Assembly: GCA_029721435.1 (NCBI GenBank)
Contig: CM056580.1
Coordinates: 24,236,367-24,300,366 of the forward strand
Length of the DNA stretch: 64,000 bases
DNA from: Gymnothorax reevesii
Taxonomy: Eukaryota > Chordata > Actinopteri > Anguilliformes > Muraenidae
Direction of reading: 5' to 3'
Within the stretch, counting starts at the first letter, position 1; every line of letters begins with the position of its first letter. Made by a program: the position numbers and the translations under genes. The notes beneath the pieces were generated by a model. The model was not told the DNA's origin, made no database searches, and saw only the letters and a list, made by a program, of their open reading frames with translations. Below are positions 1 through 10,882 of the stretch, piece by piece.

Positions 1-1551
1 CAGATTGGGCGAATGCTGAGAGATCGTTAGTCTATTAGTATGTGCAGCTATACAATCCCGAGTGCAAGTTAGTCAGTTAGTATAAATGTACAATGTTAAT
101 CGGGGTTAGTAATTATCGAAAACAATAAACTGTTAGTAGGGTTAGTAGATAGCATAAAGAGAGAGGAAGGAAGAAAATGAGAAATGAAGAAAGATTGAAA
201 TCCCAGAAACCAGGAAATCACCCGAATGAGTGGTACGTCAGACAAGGGACCGTGGGCAAAGACCTACACGAGACAAGACAGGGTAAATGAAGTGCAGGAC
301 TAGAAATCACAACAAGACTATGAAAGAATGGCAAGGCTATGAAACATGGCAAGACTGTGAAACATGGCAAGACTATAAAACATGGCAAAGACATAAATAA
401 TACAAAACATGAAACATAATAAAACATGAAATCAAACAACGAAACACAATACATAATCATGGGGATGGTCAGGGGCAGGCAGTGGTCACTTAAACACAAA
501 AAGCATACATGGCAAGGCCAGGCACAAAACTTAAACATGGAACAGACAAAGCATGCAGAGATGCAGATTCACAACACGTTGAAAGACTGGAGGAGTTTGA
601 AAGGCTAGTTTTATGAAAACATCTTTATCTCCATCTTAAAAACTGCCTAAGCTAAAATATACCCCAAGGTTTCTGGTGTTATAAACCAACAGTGACAGTT
701 AGACTGTATTACACACAATAATAATTACATTTTTCAATTACTCAGTCGTTCACTTGTGCCTATCCGTATGAATCTGATTACGCCAGATCCAGCTTTCATC
801 AGAAACAAACATCGCTTAAGTGATCCTGCAGAGTAAATTCCATCTTTTCTCTTATGACATATTTCCTTATTTCATCTCCTCTTGCATCATTTCCTTGCGT
901 CTCTCCATGCGTCTTCGGTGGGATGGACTAAGATACAATGATATTTCCTGACATTGGATTTTAATACAGAAAGTAGGCTGTTGTGGTGGGAAAAAAAAAA
1001 CACCGGTGCAATAGGATGCACCATTTAGGCCACTGTTTATTTTCTTATAGTAATTAATTTTGGCGCTGTTTATCAAGGGAAAAAAATCAGTGTTCTGTGC
1101 CTTTCCATGCCACCACCGGGTGGCAATATATTAGCGCTTTGATTATGCAAACGATTCCCCAACTTTTCCATGTGTTAGCGCATCATGGCTATAACATGAA
1201 ACAAATATTTGGGGCATATTGTCTGGTCACCACCTAAAATTATTCTGGTACTAGGTTTGCTTAAAATATTTGATTAAACCATGGAAAAGCATCAAAAGTC
1301 AATATTTAAGTTCAAATGAACTTCAATAAAATTTTTATACAACAACAACACTACAGTGATGTCACCCGACATGCCAGGTGCAAGAAATGCGAGAATTTCA
1401 AGTTAACTGTAACGCTAGGCAATTTTTTGCAAAAACGCAACATCTTGCACGCACACCACGGGAAAAATGAATTTCACCCTGAATTTGTGCACACATTGCC
1501 TTTAAAAGCATGTGAATCCGAATAAAATTTCACTTGTGAAACGTCGACACT
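1..1551. other. non-coding flank, no gene recognised
   Basis: No exon, RNA gene or transposase is recognisable here. The first 600 bases are A-rich and carry a short minisatellite. Open frames in that part are short and follow the repeats, so they look like chance. The part next to 1552 may include the left end of the Tc1-like element that follows, but I could not identify its terminal inverted repeat. Confidence 0.5.
313..385. repeat. minisatellite, 18-bp unit, about 4 copies
   Basis: Four consecutive units of the form CAAGACTATGAAACATGG (one is 19 bp) with one to three substitutions each, followed by a decaying fifth unit. This is directly visible. Similar wording (a run of CAAGACTGTGAAAC) recurs near 28.91 kb inside the Tc1-like element there, so the minisatellite may derive from a dispersed repeat. 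Confidence 0.75.
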
Positions 1552-2385
1552 ATGCCGTGACTTACAGTCCCTGAACGGGAACGCGCAATAGGCATGCTTC
1601 AAATTGGCGCCAGCACCAGGGAAATTGCCAGACGACTACACTGCGCACACACAACGATCGCAAGACTCCATCAAAGGTTTCTGCAAACGAGGAGCACTCG
1701 GGACCGTCCTCGACCGGGTCAACAATGTGTGACAACGGTACGTCAGGACCGTCAGATCGTATGGGATCATGTCCGAAACCGAACACTACCAGCGACAAGA
1801 ACGGCTGCTCAAGTCCAAGGACGACGTGGATTCATTCACCCCAACACCGTACAGAACCGTCTGCGAGCTGCAGGCCTACGTGCACGACGTCCTTATTTCG
1901 GCCCCATTTTGACGGATCGTCACCGAAACCAGCATCTACAGTGGGCAAACGGGCTCCAGAATTAGCGACTACGACAATGGCACGGTGTCATCTTTTCTGA
2001 CGAGTCACGATTTCACTTAAGGAACGCAGATGGCTGTATACGTGTTTGGCGGAGATGTGGTGAACATTATAACGCCGATTGTGTCGTTCAAACGGACCGT
2101 TGGGGTGGTGGCAGCATTATGGTGTGGGGTGGAATAAGCTACAGTCACAGAACCCCTCTCCATATCTGCAGAGGAAGGGTGAACGGCGTCTACTACCGGG
2201 ACCAGGTGCTGCAGGACCATGTTGTGCCGTTCTTAAACCAACACCACGATGTCCACACGTTCCAACAGGACAACGCTAGGGCGCACACTTCAAGGGTGTC
2301 CATGCAGTACCTTGCACAGCAGAACATCCCCGTGCTTCCGTGGCCAGCTCTGTCACCCGACCTCTCCCCTATCGAGCCAAGCTAG
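1552..2385 (+). pseudogene. Tc1-like transposase, truncated at the 3' end, two nonsense codons
   Basis: A single reading frame from the ATG at 1552 to 2385 encodes a Tc1/mariner transposase, the cut-and-paste enzyme of Tc1 elements. Seen: an N-terminal helix-turn-helix region (REIARRLHCAHTTIARL), the first catalytic Asp in FSDESRF, the GGGSIMVWGGIS core motif, the second Asp in QQDNARAHTS, and the final Glu in LSPIE. The second Asp and the Glu have 34 residues between them (DD34E). Two in-frame stops interrupt it: TGA at 1558-1560, codon 3, consistent with a CGA to TGA change, and TAG at 1963-1965. Homology ends right after the catalytic Glu, so the C-terminal tail of roughly 50-60 residues is missing. 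No intact terminal inverted repeats were found. This is a dead transposon copy; the family assignment is firm, the subfamily is not. Confidence 0.9.
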
Positions 2386-2589
2386 CTCGCTTGGGTGTTA
2401 CCGGTTTTAACTGTTTGATTTTTTTTTAAAATCACATCACATACACCGTGCCGAGAGGTTGAAATATTTTTGACAATGCACAACGATCAGCGCTGTCCTA
2501 GGAACTAAAATAGCAGCGCTGTGTTTCAGAGCCATAAGAAGCCTTGTCCTGTGCATTGTCTTAGTCAATATACTGCTATTTTCCTGTAG

Positions 2590-2657
2590 GGCATATAAAA
2601 AAAACCAGGGGGGCAGAAAACACAACTGAGGGGGCAAAGCCCCCTTAAGCACCCCTG
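2590..2657. mobile_element. hAT-like transposon terminus (fragment)
   Basis: Read on the minus strand from 2657, the sequence begins CAGGGGTGCTTAAGGGGGC, followed by a GGGGGCTTTGCCCCC hairpin and a G/C-rich stretch. A CAGGGGTG start with subterminal G/C hairpins is typical of hAT-superfamily ends. No matching left end or 8-bp duplication was found, so this is either one end of a broken element or a chance resemblance. Confidence 0.4.
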
Positions 2658-4725
2658 TGGCGCCAGGACTGTCTTTGCGTTGTATAGCCAGCCATGAAAA
2701 TTAGCAGTGTATTCGGTATATGAGCTTTTTAAATACCGGCAGTGTCAGTGGTCAAGAAGCTCTGTTTTTTTTTTCGATGCACAGGTGGACCGCAACAGCC
2801 TAACAGACAGCAGAGCACTTTGGGTAGTTTGGGCCTCACTATCAGTACTAATGAGTCGCCAATCTTGTTTCTCTTGCATGCACAATTAGAGCAGTCTGAG
2901 CCAATCAGATACTCACACAGTGGCGTCAATGTCACAGCCTTGACCCTTGACCTGGTTCTCATAGCTTTTGACTATTCTCCTTGGTATTTCGACGTGGCTG
3001 ACCTTCAGACAGCAGTCCAGAACCAGCTCTCCTTGAGTCACTGCGAGGGGGAGCAGTCAGATGAGACAGTGTCACCTGTCAGTCAATGAGCAGATAAATC
3101 TGCATTCTGTTTACCAATGACTAATTAAAGAAACAATTTATCTATCAAAAGAGCAGATAATTATGCAAGCAAATAATTGGTTAGTGTTGAAATCAACTCA
3201 TCAATAAATCAAGCAATAAATTGTCGACCAATCACTGACACAACCAGACATTCAATTTACCATCCAAACTACCAAAAGAAAGAATCGAGAAACATATCAA
3301 GTTAGCACTCAAGCATCTGAGTAGTGAATAGCTGCGGTGAAAAACTGTCTTTTCAAGGTCAATTCTGCCTGATACCAAAACAATGTTATATGCTGCCTAA
3401 GATCTGTGTACAGTTTTCTTGAAGGGAAATTTGACACGTTTACATAAGAAATTGAATATATCAACTATTTTTTTTGGTTGGATCAAATTTCTTTTGAATC
3501 TTTTTTGTTTTTCCAGCTCTCTGGTACAGAGCCAGTCATTTCACTATGAATTTGTGGATTGTCTTTCTCAGCTTTAATTTACTGAGCCTCTGGAGTAAAG
3601 AAAATTCACAAAATATAAATAAACACGGAAATACTTGATTTGCTCCTGAATAACCCAGTGAGCTGTGATTAAAATCTGACTATAAACATGCGGCATTGTT
3701 TGTTCCATACTGACCTGTGTGCTTTCCCTTGTCTCTTCTGCCTGCCCTGTGCTTATTAGGACATTGCATTGAGTTCTATATATAGTTATATATACAAAGT
3801 GAGTTTTAAAAAAAAACTTTTTATCGGATCATTTTGTGATGGTGTAGCAATATACACGTTTACAACATAATTTATACTTTTGCCTCAGATCTTTCCGCTA
3901 ATATTGGTACCATTTACACCTCATTAGGTTTCAGGCATGACTGCACAGAGGACAACTAAGAGACAATTAACTGACCAGGGCTGGATATGAAATTGACCAT
4001 GCATGTCATAATGAGTTGCATGGTCATTTGAACTTAAAAACAGGCATATGAATCTTGCCTTTGCATTGGTGGTAGCGATCTGGCACTGCCAAGCATAGTG
4101 CGTTCACAGTTTACCCCCAGGCAAAGGGCCTTCTTCGTGACTGAATATCATAGGACACAGAACTTTTCAAATGTGCTGCGGAGTTTTCAGCGTCAGTTTC
4201 CTAACATTCCATAAACATTTATGTTGACTTGAAACTTCACAGCGGGAATCCTGTTTTGTTCGCTTTGTATCAGAGCCTGATCAGTAGGCACAAGTGAAAT
4301 TTCACTTAACTCCTTAAATCGTTCCACAGCAGTCATGGGTTTAATCTAACAAGGTGCAAACTGTTATTAAAAGAAGCAGAAAGAGCTGCTGAAAACAAAC
4401 ACATAAAAAGATGTTGTATTCATGGCTACAGAATATAACAATTGGACATTTAAAAAGTGTATAGTATTTTTTTTTTACTCACTCTGTATGTTGTTACCCT
4501 AATCCTAATCCTAACCATAACAGAATCATGACTATCCCTTACCTGACGCCTAACCTCAACCAGGACCTCAGAAATGACATTTTGCCATAGTAGGACCAGG
4601 CTTTGGTCCCCATGAGAACTACTGGTCCTGGCAAGGTAAGTGTTTATACTGGAAAAGGTTCCCAATAAGTTGGAAAAAACACACACACACACACACACAC
4701 ACACCAAATCAAAGTGAGGACTTAC
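2658..4725. other. non-coding region, possible intron 1 of the minus-strand gene starting at 4786
   Basis: If the exon at 4726-4786 is real, its intron 1 starts here and runs leftward. I looked on the minus strand for a second exon with an acceptor and a cysteine pattern, and found nothing convincing. Open frames on both strands at 2729-3089 match no family I know. A (CA)n tract lies at 4679-4704. Sequence at 4500-4650 (a GGACCAGGC...TGGTCCTGGC stretch) looks like a dispersed fish repeat. Confidence 0.4.
4679..4704. repeat. (CA)n microsatellite
   Basis: About 13 uninterrupted CA units. It lies about 20 bp inside the predicted first intron of the minus-strand candidate gene. Confidence 0.95.
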
Positions 4726-4786
4726 AGTTGGACCAGCAGAACAGGCACAGCAGCCCGAAGCAGAGGATGGAAATGGATGAGTTCAT
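4726..4786 (-). CDS. candidate first coding exon of a secreted or membrane protein (signal peptide)
   Basis: On the minus strand, the ATG at 4786-4784 opens a 61-nt coding segment, MNSSISILCFGLLCLFCWSN plus one base. It is followed directly by the strong splice donor GTAAGT (phase 1). The peptide has a short polar start and a hydrophobic core of about 13 residues, as in a signal peptide. A TATA box (4895-4888) and an interferon-response-like element (4920-4907) lie 100-135 bp upstream, at spacings that fit a compact promoter with a 5' UTR of roughly 75-80 nt. A signal peptide exon ending in phase 1 is the usual arrangement in chemokine and other small immune-gene families, but it is also widespread elsewhere. 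No downstream exon was identified in the window, so the protein family is unknown. The call rests on four independent signals in correct order; it could still be coincidence or a gene whose remaining exons are lost. Confidence 0.5.
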
Positions 4787-4887
4787 AGCTGTGATACGGC
4801 TGCTCTGGATTCAGTTTTTGGCAACACACTTCCTGTTTGAACTCTCTCTCCAGCTGTGTAATGAATTCTGTGGCTCCTGTTGCCTGG

Positions 4888-4895
4888 TTTTATAA
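4888..4895 (-). promoter_or_regulatory. TATA box of the candidate gene
   Basis: Minus-strand TTATAAAA. Transcription would be expected to start about 25-30 bp downstream, near 4862, leaving a 5' UTR of about 75 nt before the ATG at 4786. Confidence 0.5.
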
Positions 4896-4906
4896 CCCAG
4901 CGCGTT

Positions 4907-4920
4907 AACTTTCACTTTCC
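4907..4920 (-). promoter_or_regulatory. ISRE/IRF-type element
   Basis: Minus-strand GGAAAGTGAAAGTT fits the interferon-stimulated response pattern GAAANNGAAA. It lies 12 bp upstream of the TATA box, a placement common in interferon-induced promoters. Slightly further upstream, a TTCTGGAA STAT-like half-palindrome occurs near 4970-4977. Binding is inferred from sequence only. Confidence 0.5.
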
Positions 4921-5023
4921 TGCTGCGCACCTCCCAAATCCCCAGTCCTGTCTTTATCACTGAACTCCTTCCAGAAAATGCCTTCCCACCAATTCTTAAA
5001 AAAAAAATTAGCAACTGACTGGA

Positions 5024-5435
5024 ATGAAGATAGTGAAGACAGCTGGGATCATTGGTGCCCCCCTCTCCTCCCTGATGGAGATATACCAGCAGTGCTGCAT
5101 CCGCAGAGCCATCTCAATTACTGAGGACTCCTACCACCCTTACCACCACCTCTTCTCCCTCTTACCATCTGGGAAGTGGTACAGTAGCGGTACAGGTTCT
5201 TTCCACCAGCCCCACCCGACAGTCAATCACCTGTCAAGGGAAAACTCTATTGGGACACAGTTAAGCACTTTGTGAAGGCAAGCAGATGTGACTGTAATTT
5301 TGGTTGTGAAGGGATGACTAAGGTCTGAATGTTGTTTGAATTTTTTAATGTACTGGTTAAGCTGATGAGGAAGGATATTTTGTTTCATCTGTGTTGTAAG
5401 CACTCAGGAAATGACAATAAAAATAAATCTGAAAA
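5024..5435 (+). pseudogene. LINE 3' end: reverse-transcriptase ORF C-terminus plus 3' UTR
   Basis: The translated start (VKTAGIIGAPLSSLMEIYQQ, then an RRAISITEDSYHPYHHLF region and LLPSG) matches the conserved C-terminal tail of fish LINE ORF2 proteins. There it normally reads roughly as an ...IIG..LPSL..IY...C..KA..I..D.SHP.H.LF.LLPSGRRYR pattern. The frame ends at 5275. An A-rich segment follows, ending near 5435 in GACAATAAAAATAAATC, which looks like the 3' terminus of a retrotransposon. The copy is strongly 5'-truncated, as most LINE insertions are, and the motif after LLPSG is eroded. The 30.7-kb LINE has a related tail (AERIIGSYLPSM...), so the two may be relatives; I do not assign a clade. 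Confidence 0.7.
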
Positions 5436-5684
5436 TCTGAATGGAGTGTCTAATTTAAATATCATCATTTCTATAACAAATGAAGGACATTCACCACAGC
5501 ATCCCCAGGGTAAAGATACAGAAAAACACCTGAATGTCTCCTGTGTTAGTCCTGTGTTTCACACCTATGTTGGGTTCAGTGAGGAACTACAACTCCAACT
5601 CTGAAAAAGACAATTGGATAAGATGGAAAAGGCATATAATAACAGAAAGCAGTGATTTCTGTAGTTACTGTGACTTGGCCTGTT

Positions 5685-6650
5685 CACCATGGTGTAGGAT
5701 CCCCTCTTCTTTTTAAGACCAGAGTGGAGGCGACTGGGCATTGAGGAGACAAGTTTATTGAGTTTAGCCATTGGAATTTGATCCCACTCTTGTAAATACA
5801 GGCTTCCAGTAGCTGGAAAGTTTTGGGTCTCCTTTGACGGACTTCTCGTTTAATTATGCACCAAATGTTCTAAATTGGTGAAAGACCAGGACTGCAGGCA
5901 GGCCAGTTCAGCACACGGACTCTTCTACTACAAAGCCATGCTGTTGTAATTGCTGCAGTATGGGGTTTTGCATTTTCCTGCTGAAATACACAAGGCCTTC
6001 CCTGGAATAGATATCATCTGGAGGGGAGCATATGTTGCTTTAAAACCTTAATATACCTTTCATCACTCATGGAACTTTTTAAAACATGCAAGGGTCCCAC
6101 ACCATATGCACTAATGCATCCCCATACCATCAGAGATGCTGGCTTTTGAACTGAACGCTGATAACAGGAGGGGTGGTCTTTTTCCTCTTTAGCCCGGAGG
6201 ACACGACGCCCATGATAGCCAACAAGAATGTCAAATTTGGACTTGTCTGACCACAGGACACTTTGCCACTTTGCTGCAGTCCATTTTAAATGAGTCTTGG
6301 CCCACAGAACACGGCGGCGATTCTGGATCATGCTCAACAATGGCTTCCTTTTTGCATGATAGTTTTATGTCACATCCGTGGATGGCATGGCAGACTGTGT
6401 TTACAGACAGTGCTTCCTAGAAGTATTCCTGGGCTCATTTAGTAATGTCAATGACAGAATCATGCCAGTGAGTGATGCAGCGGCGTCTAAGGGCCCGAAC
6501 CTTACAGGCATCCAGTGAAGTTCTTCGACCTTGTCTCTTACACACAGAGATTTTTCCAGTGTCTCTGAATCTTTTGATGATGTTATGCACTGTCGATGAT
6601 GTGACCTTCAGCATCGCTAATGCCTTTCCAGACATGTAAGCCCACCACAC
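5685..6650 (-). pseudogene. Tc1-like transposase remnant, copy A
   Basis: Read on the minus strand from about 6620, this encodes an eroded helix-turn-helix domain (SSTVHNIIKRFRDTGK) and the first catalytic Asp block ([10 protein letters not shown], where the usual SDES is SDKS). The core [15 protein letters not shown] block and the C-terminal KLNKLVSSMPSRL tail near 5700 follow. Many stops and frameshifts break it, and the second Asp block reads QQENAKPH, so the catalytic Asp is replaced by Glu. It resembles the 28.6-30.3 kb element more than the 14.9-16.5 kb element (shared GGTGGTC and DSVINI-like stretches). It is followed immediately on its 5' side by part of a second copy, so the two abut. 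It is a dead element. Confidence 0.85.
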
Positions 6651-7197
6651 CATAGGCAGTAATGCAACCCGATACCATTAGAGATGCAGGCTTTTTAACT
6701 GTGCGCTGATAACAAGCTGGATGGTCCATCTCCTCATTAGACCGCACAACATGGCGTTTGTGGCTTCCAAAAAGAATTTAAAATTTTGATTCATCTGACC
6801 ACAGAACAGTTTTCCATTCTGACTCAGTTTATTTTAAATGAACTTTGGCCCAGAGAAGACGGCAGCGTCTCTGGATCGTGTGCACATATGACTTCTTCTT
6901 TGCATGTTACAGCTTTAGCTTGCATTTGTAGATTGCACGGCAAACTGTGTTCACAGTAAATGATTTCTTAGTGTTCTTGAACCCTTGCAGTGAATTCCAG
7001 AGCAGAATTATGCCTGTTTTTAATGCAGTGCCGCCGGACAGCCCGAAGAACACGAGCATCCAATATAGATCTTTGGACTTGTCACTTGCGCGTAGAGATT
7101 TCCCCAGATTCTCTGAATCTTTTGATGATATAATGTACTGTGGATTCAGAATCTTTGCAGTTTTACATTGAGGAACATTTTTCTGAAATTGTTCCAC
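6651..7197 (-). pseudogene. Tc1-like transposase remnant, copy B (N-terminal half)
   Basis: On the minus strand this covers the transposase N-terminus (MEQFQKNVPQ...) through the first catalytic region and ends in the middle of the protein near 6651, where copy A begins. The ancestral order is visible (helix-turn-helix, then RRC/HWHDS-like linker, then the WSDES block) but is heavily mutated. The transition from its central region directly into the N-terminal region of copy A suggests either an insertion of one element into the other followed by loss, or recombination between two neighbouring copies. No C-terminal half of copy B is present nearby. Confidence 0.75.
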
Positions 7198-9880
7198 AAT
7201 TTTTAGACTTTTTTTTTTTTTTTTTGCAGATTGGTGAATCTCTGAGCATCTTTACTTCTGAGAGACTCTGCCTCTCTAAAATGCTCTTCTTTATCGGAAC
7301 ATCAAAAAGTAGTAAATACAGTCCCAACTTTTTTGAAATCTGTGACAAAAATCAAAATTGATGTGTGTTCATTTTGAAAAATGTGCTCATGAATTCATAT
7401 GGTGAAACATCAAACAATGTGCTGTTGTGTTATTTTCAGCATTATGCAGGTCGAAGCTCATTTACAAATCATTGCTTTCAGTTTCCATTTTAATTTGTCA
7501 TACCATCTTTTTTTTTTTTAAATCTGGCATTGAACAAAGGCTTCCTCAATGGGAACAAGGCCATAAAAATATTTCTCATCTGAGTGTAGGAAAGATATGC
7601 ATTCTCAGAACAGAGTTGGCTGAGCTGATTTACCACTCTTTTTTTTTTTTTTTTTTGCAATTCAGAAAAGACAAAAGGAAGAGCGAGTACTTTCCCGATC
7701 ATCAATTTGGTAAAAAATCTGTCTTTGTTTGTCTTTTGGGTTTATTAATATGTGGAGATGTGAGCCTCATCATATTATTAAAGGACAAAACAAGCTATAA
7801 TACAGCTTTCATACATAGTATACAAAGACTTATCTGTGTTTTGTTATCACCAAACACAAACCAACCATACAATGTAAAGCGTACTACAGGAGGGAAAGTT
7901 AAGGTGAAAAGAAACTTGGCAAAGGGCGCAGATTCGGCATTGTAAAGAAGCATCCTTTTGCTTTGAATGAAGCAAAAACACAGCAGGTAAAGAGTCAAGT
8001 TACAAAGGACTATAGACACTCCCAATCACGGAATTATACTTTATTTGACAGGAATGGCCTCTGTGGATGGCAGTTAGGGATGACAATTAAACAATTTTAT
8101 TTTAAAATTCCCACTGAAAGTGGCAGGCTTTTTGGCAAAGCAGGCAGTATGTATTCTGTCAGCTCACTGTCCCTACTTGTTTGGGAAAACACAGAATGTG
8201 CCACAAGCTGCCTGTAGTGCTGTGCATGGTGTGATGCCACTTGTTTAAAATATTGAACAAATTTTTTACCGCTTAAAAAGCATCACATCAACAGTAATGG
8301 GAAACATAATGCTTTCTCTGAAGTCTTCAGTCGAGAGCCAAGTTTCTGAGAACCCAGAATGGAGATGCCCCAAAATTCCAGGTGATGTAATGGAAAATTC
8401 TAGACTTACCTGTTGGTGAACATGTATATAGTGATTACCATCAATGTGTCTGCTGTAGTGGCAGTGGAGATGGTTTTAATGTCGATCATAAAGCATTTTT
8501 AATAACAAGAAGGATGGCATACTGCAATAAAGTTCCATTAATTGAAATGAGCCTACTAACCAGAACAAAGAATAAACTAATATATTAACGAGGCTTCAGT
8601 AAACTTCTTTGAATACCACAGACGGCTATTGGGCAGCTTGAATGAGTCTCACTGGCTGAAAAAGCTTGGCTTCTGACCAGTTGGGAAAGCTCTCGCTCTC
8701 TTCCTTGTTCAGTGATCAATCGCACATGCTGACACAAACACTGGGGTTCAGGGCTACAGTGCAAGATTAACAGCCTGTTACTCTTTCGGGAAGCTCGACC
8801 TCCTTGAATTACCCCCATGTTTTTTTCACCCTCAACTATTTGCTCTCTTCAACAACGGGAAGTCATTTTTTGTTTTCTGCATCTGGGTAGGAGGTTAACG
8901 TAGACCTCTTTTGCTGTGGAAAGCAAACTGTCACGCTCATGCTAATTAATATGACTACAATGAATTAATATGTCTATTACTTCATTGATGTCTGAAGCTC
9001 AACTGTAGCCTTTCAAAGAGACATGATGGCCTTTAATTACTACTTTTTACACAGTAAAATATTCAGACTTAATTCTGCTCTGTTTAGGTGCATTTGAGTC
9101 CAACAAGGATGAAATGTGCTCTGTGGGAGATGATGTACAGCTGGAAATCCAAACAGCTTTTCAGTTGTGTAGCAGATTGGAATTATCGTAAAATTAACGT
9201 AATGGATGCATAATTTAACAGCAAAAGAATCTTCCAACAAACCATCTTGCTCTCAGGTCATACCACAACTAAAATAATGCACTAATGGCTGTTATAAAAC
9301 CTTTTTCATGTGTTTTTTTTTTTTTTTTACATTTCGATGAGGATTTTGTCATTTACAGACAGCATAACCAGTGACATCAGATTTCTGGGAGACATGCGGC
9401 TGTTTCTGGAAGATGCATGGAAGACAGTGATCGGACAAGGAACGATGTGGTGGTGCAAACATTGACATTTATCTGACTTCCTTTTCTACCAAAGAAATGT
9501 TGTGACCATATATTGGCATCAGAAGAGGACAGGCGAAGAAGATCTTGGTCTATGGAATGAAAAAATTCCGACTGGACTTTAGGAATTTGGAAATCATACG
9601 TTGATAATTTTCAGCCCAAATTGTAGTAAAAGTCAAAGAAAAAAAAACATATCTGCTCAGCTGGATTACATACATTAATTGCCCTAGTAAGTATCCTGAT
9701 TCCTTGTTCTGAATTTGTACATTAATTTAATAAGAAAATAATTAATATTTGAGGACTCCATGGTTTTCATTGGCAAATGATTCAGGCCCATGTCCTTTAT
9801 TTTAACAGTTGATACTGAAATGGAATTGGAAAACCAGCAGAGGGCTCTGCTGGGCTACAAGATGATCGATCCATTCTGAG
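7198..9880. other. non-coding region, decayed Tc1-like end then no recognised gene
   Basis: 7198-7500 resembles the right-hand non-coding end of a Tc1-like element (TTTACAAATCATTGCTTTC-type text) and contains T-homopolymer tracts near 7208-7226, 7507-7519 and 7639-7657. From 7500 to 9880 I see no exon, RNA or complete transposon. The longest open frame (7427-7945) is built around T-runs and is not credible as a gene. Confidence 0.5.
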
Positions 9881-9996
9881 GCTCGTTTCCCGAAAGTGTA
9901 GTTGCTGACTATTTTAGCAACTTACGTAGTTTGTCTATTCACAGCCAATGGCTCCAACTATGTAAGTTAGCATCTGTGTTTTCGGGAAACGCACCC
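9881..9996. mobile_element. short fold-back MITE
   Basis: A roughly 115-bp unit bounded by CGTTTCCCGAAA at 9884-9895 and its exact reverse complement at 9980-9991. The inner arms are also partly complementary (TAGTTGCT... and ...AGTTAGCA). It has no coding capacity. Its size and paired termini fit a non-autonomous DNA transposon. Confidence 0.65.
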
Positions 9997-10791
9997 ATGA
10001 TTGGATGTTGCCTTTAGATTGTGACTTATTTTTGAACCCTTTTAAAAAGTGGTTTGTGGTTTTTTTTTTCTTTCAAAAGCCAGTGTTGTAGAATTCTATT
10101 GCTTTCATTTACAAGTAGTCATTGTTACATCATCATAATAGACCTTTTTACCTGAAAGAGTCAAACAATGTCCATGACTTTTGCTGTGAAAGCTTGGGGT
10201 CTTCACTCCAGGACAAAGTAATTCCATGCATGAAGTTATGTAATTATCCTCCTCAAAATGAATCATGTTCCCTATGCCTTAATTCTCTACCTGTCATTCG
10301 AGAGGCTGCTCCTGCAGAAGAGCTAAGCACTGAACAGGCAATTTTAAATGAATATACACACTCAGCGTATTACTTTCTGCGCCTAAAATAGAGTCAATTT
10401 TGATCTTAAAACACATTTTTATTAGATGAGTGTTCAAACAGAAGAGAAAACAAAGACATGAATTCACATTTTAAATTGGCTGCTGTTTAAAATTTCAGTA
10501 TATATCTAGTGATGACTGAAATATAAGTATACAACACAGCTGATCAATACATCTCAAAACAATGCCAGTTTAGTTGTAATCTTAGCATACCGTATATAAC
10601 CAAATAATCGCCTGCATGCAAATACGCGCCTGTGTGAAGAAAGCCGCCGGGGTCCGACCTCATTTTGCGTATTAAACGCAGGTTCAATTAAAGGCTTGGG
10701 CAATTATTTGCACTATTGTATATAAACATCAGTGTTACCCTATGTTGCGGCAACACAGAAGTTAAAACAAGCTTCGGATTGTCTTTGTATG
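9997..10791. other. non-coding region
   Basis: No gene recognised. 10590-10700 contains a dispersed repeat with words such as AAACGC, GGGGTCCGAC and AAAGGCTTGGGC. A similar text occurs at 14130-14230 (ATAAACGCCTGGGGTCC), so it is probably an old non-autonomous transposon present in two copies. Confidence 0.45.
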
Positions 10792-10808
10792 TGTAGCAGG
10801 CCGAAGGA

Positions 10809-10882
10809 GGGCCCGGGCGGGGACTTGAACCTCCAGACTCCCGGGTAAGAGTCATGCGCGCTGACCACATCGCCAAAGAGCC
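10809..10882 (-). ncRNA. tRNA-like sequence with A and B boxes, copy 1
   Basis: A 74-nt minus-strand segment has a tRNA-sized frame. An A-box-like TGGCGATGTGG lies near its start. A GACTC/GAGTC pair sits where the anticodon stem belongs, and GGTTCAAGTCC is a near-perfect B box. The acceptor and T stems do not pair cleanly and there is no convincing seven-base anticodon loop. I therefore read it as a tRNA-derived repeat (SINE-like head or tRNA pseudogene) with a possible pol III promoter, not a working tRNA. Confidence 0.55.

Noticed and set aside
218..538. 106-codon minus-strand frame rich in CF, LPCF repeats
   Set aside because: It is a translation of the 18-bp minisatellite and flanking A-rich repeat.
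1604..2665. TGGCGCCA at 1606-1613 and after 2657 as an 8-bp duplication around a hAT element
   Set aside because: The left occurrence is inside the Tc1-like transposase coding sequence and is not followed by a hAT terminus; the 8-mer is palindromic and the match is likely chance.
2729..3089. Open frames on both strands (115 codons plus, 77 codons minus) with several cysteines on the minus strand
   Set aside because: No known family, no splice or promoter signals, and both strands open at once suggests chance or an unknown repeat. Also considered and not accepted as exon 2 of the minus-strand signal-peptide gene.
4060..4150. Minus-strand stretch with a possible acceptor (ATTCAG) and a KALCLGVNCERT reading
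   Set aside because: Considered as exon 2 of the candidate gene. The cysteine spacing fits no chemokine pattern, no good donor follows, and the frame soon ends.
7427..7945. 172-codon plus-strand frame
   Set aside because: Phe/Lys-rich because of T- and A-runs; no domain, and it overlaps a decayed Tc1-like end.
10809..10882. Functional tRNA gene
   Set aside because: A and B boxes are present, but acceptor and T stems do not pair and no regular anticodon loop forms.
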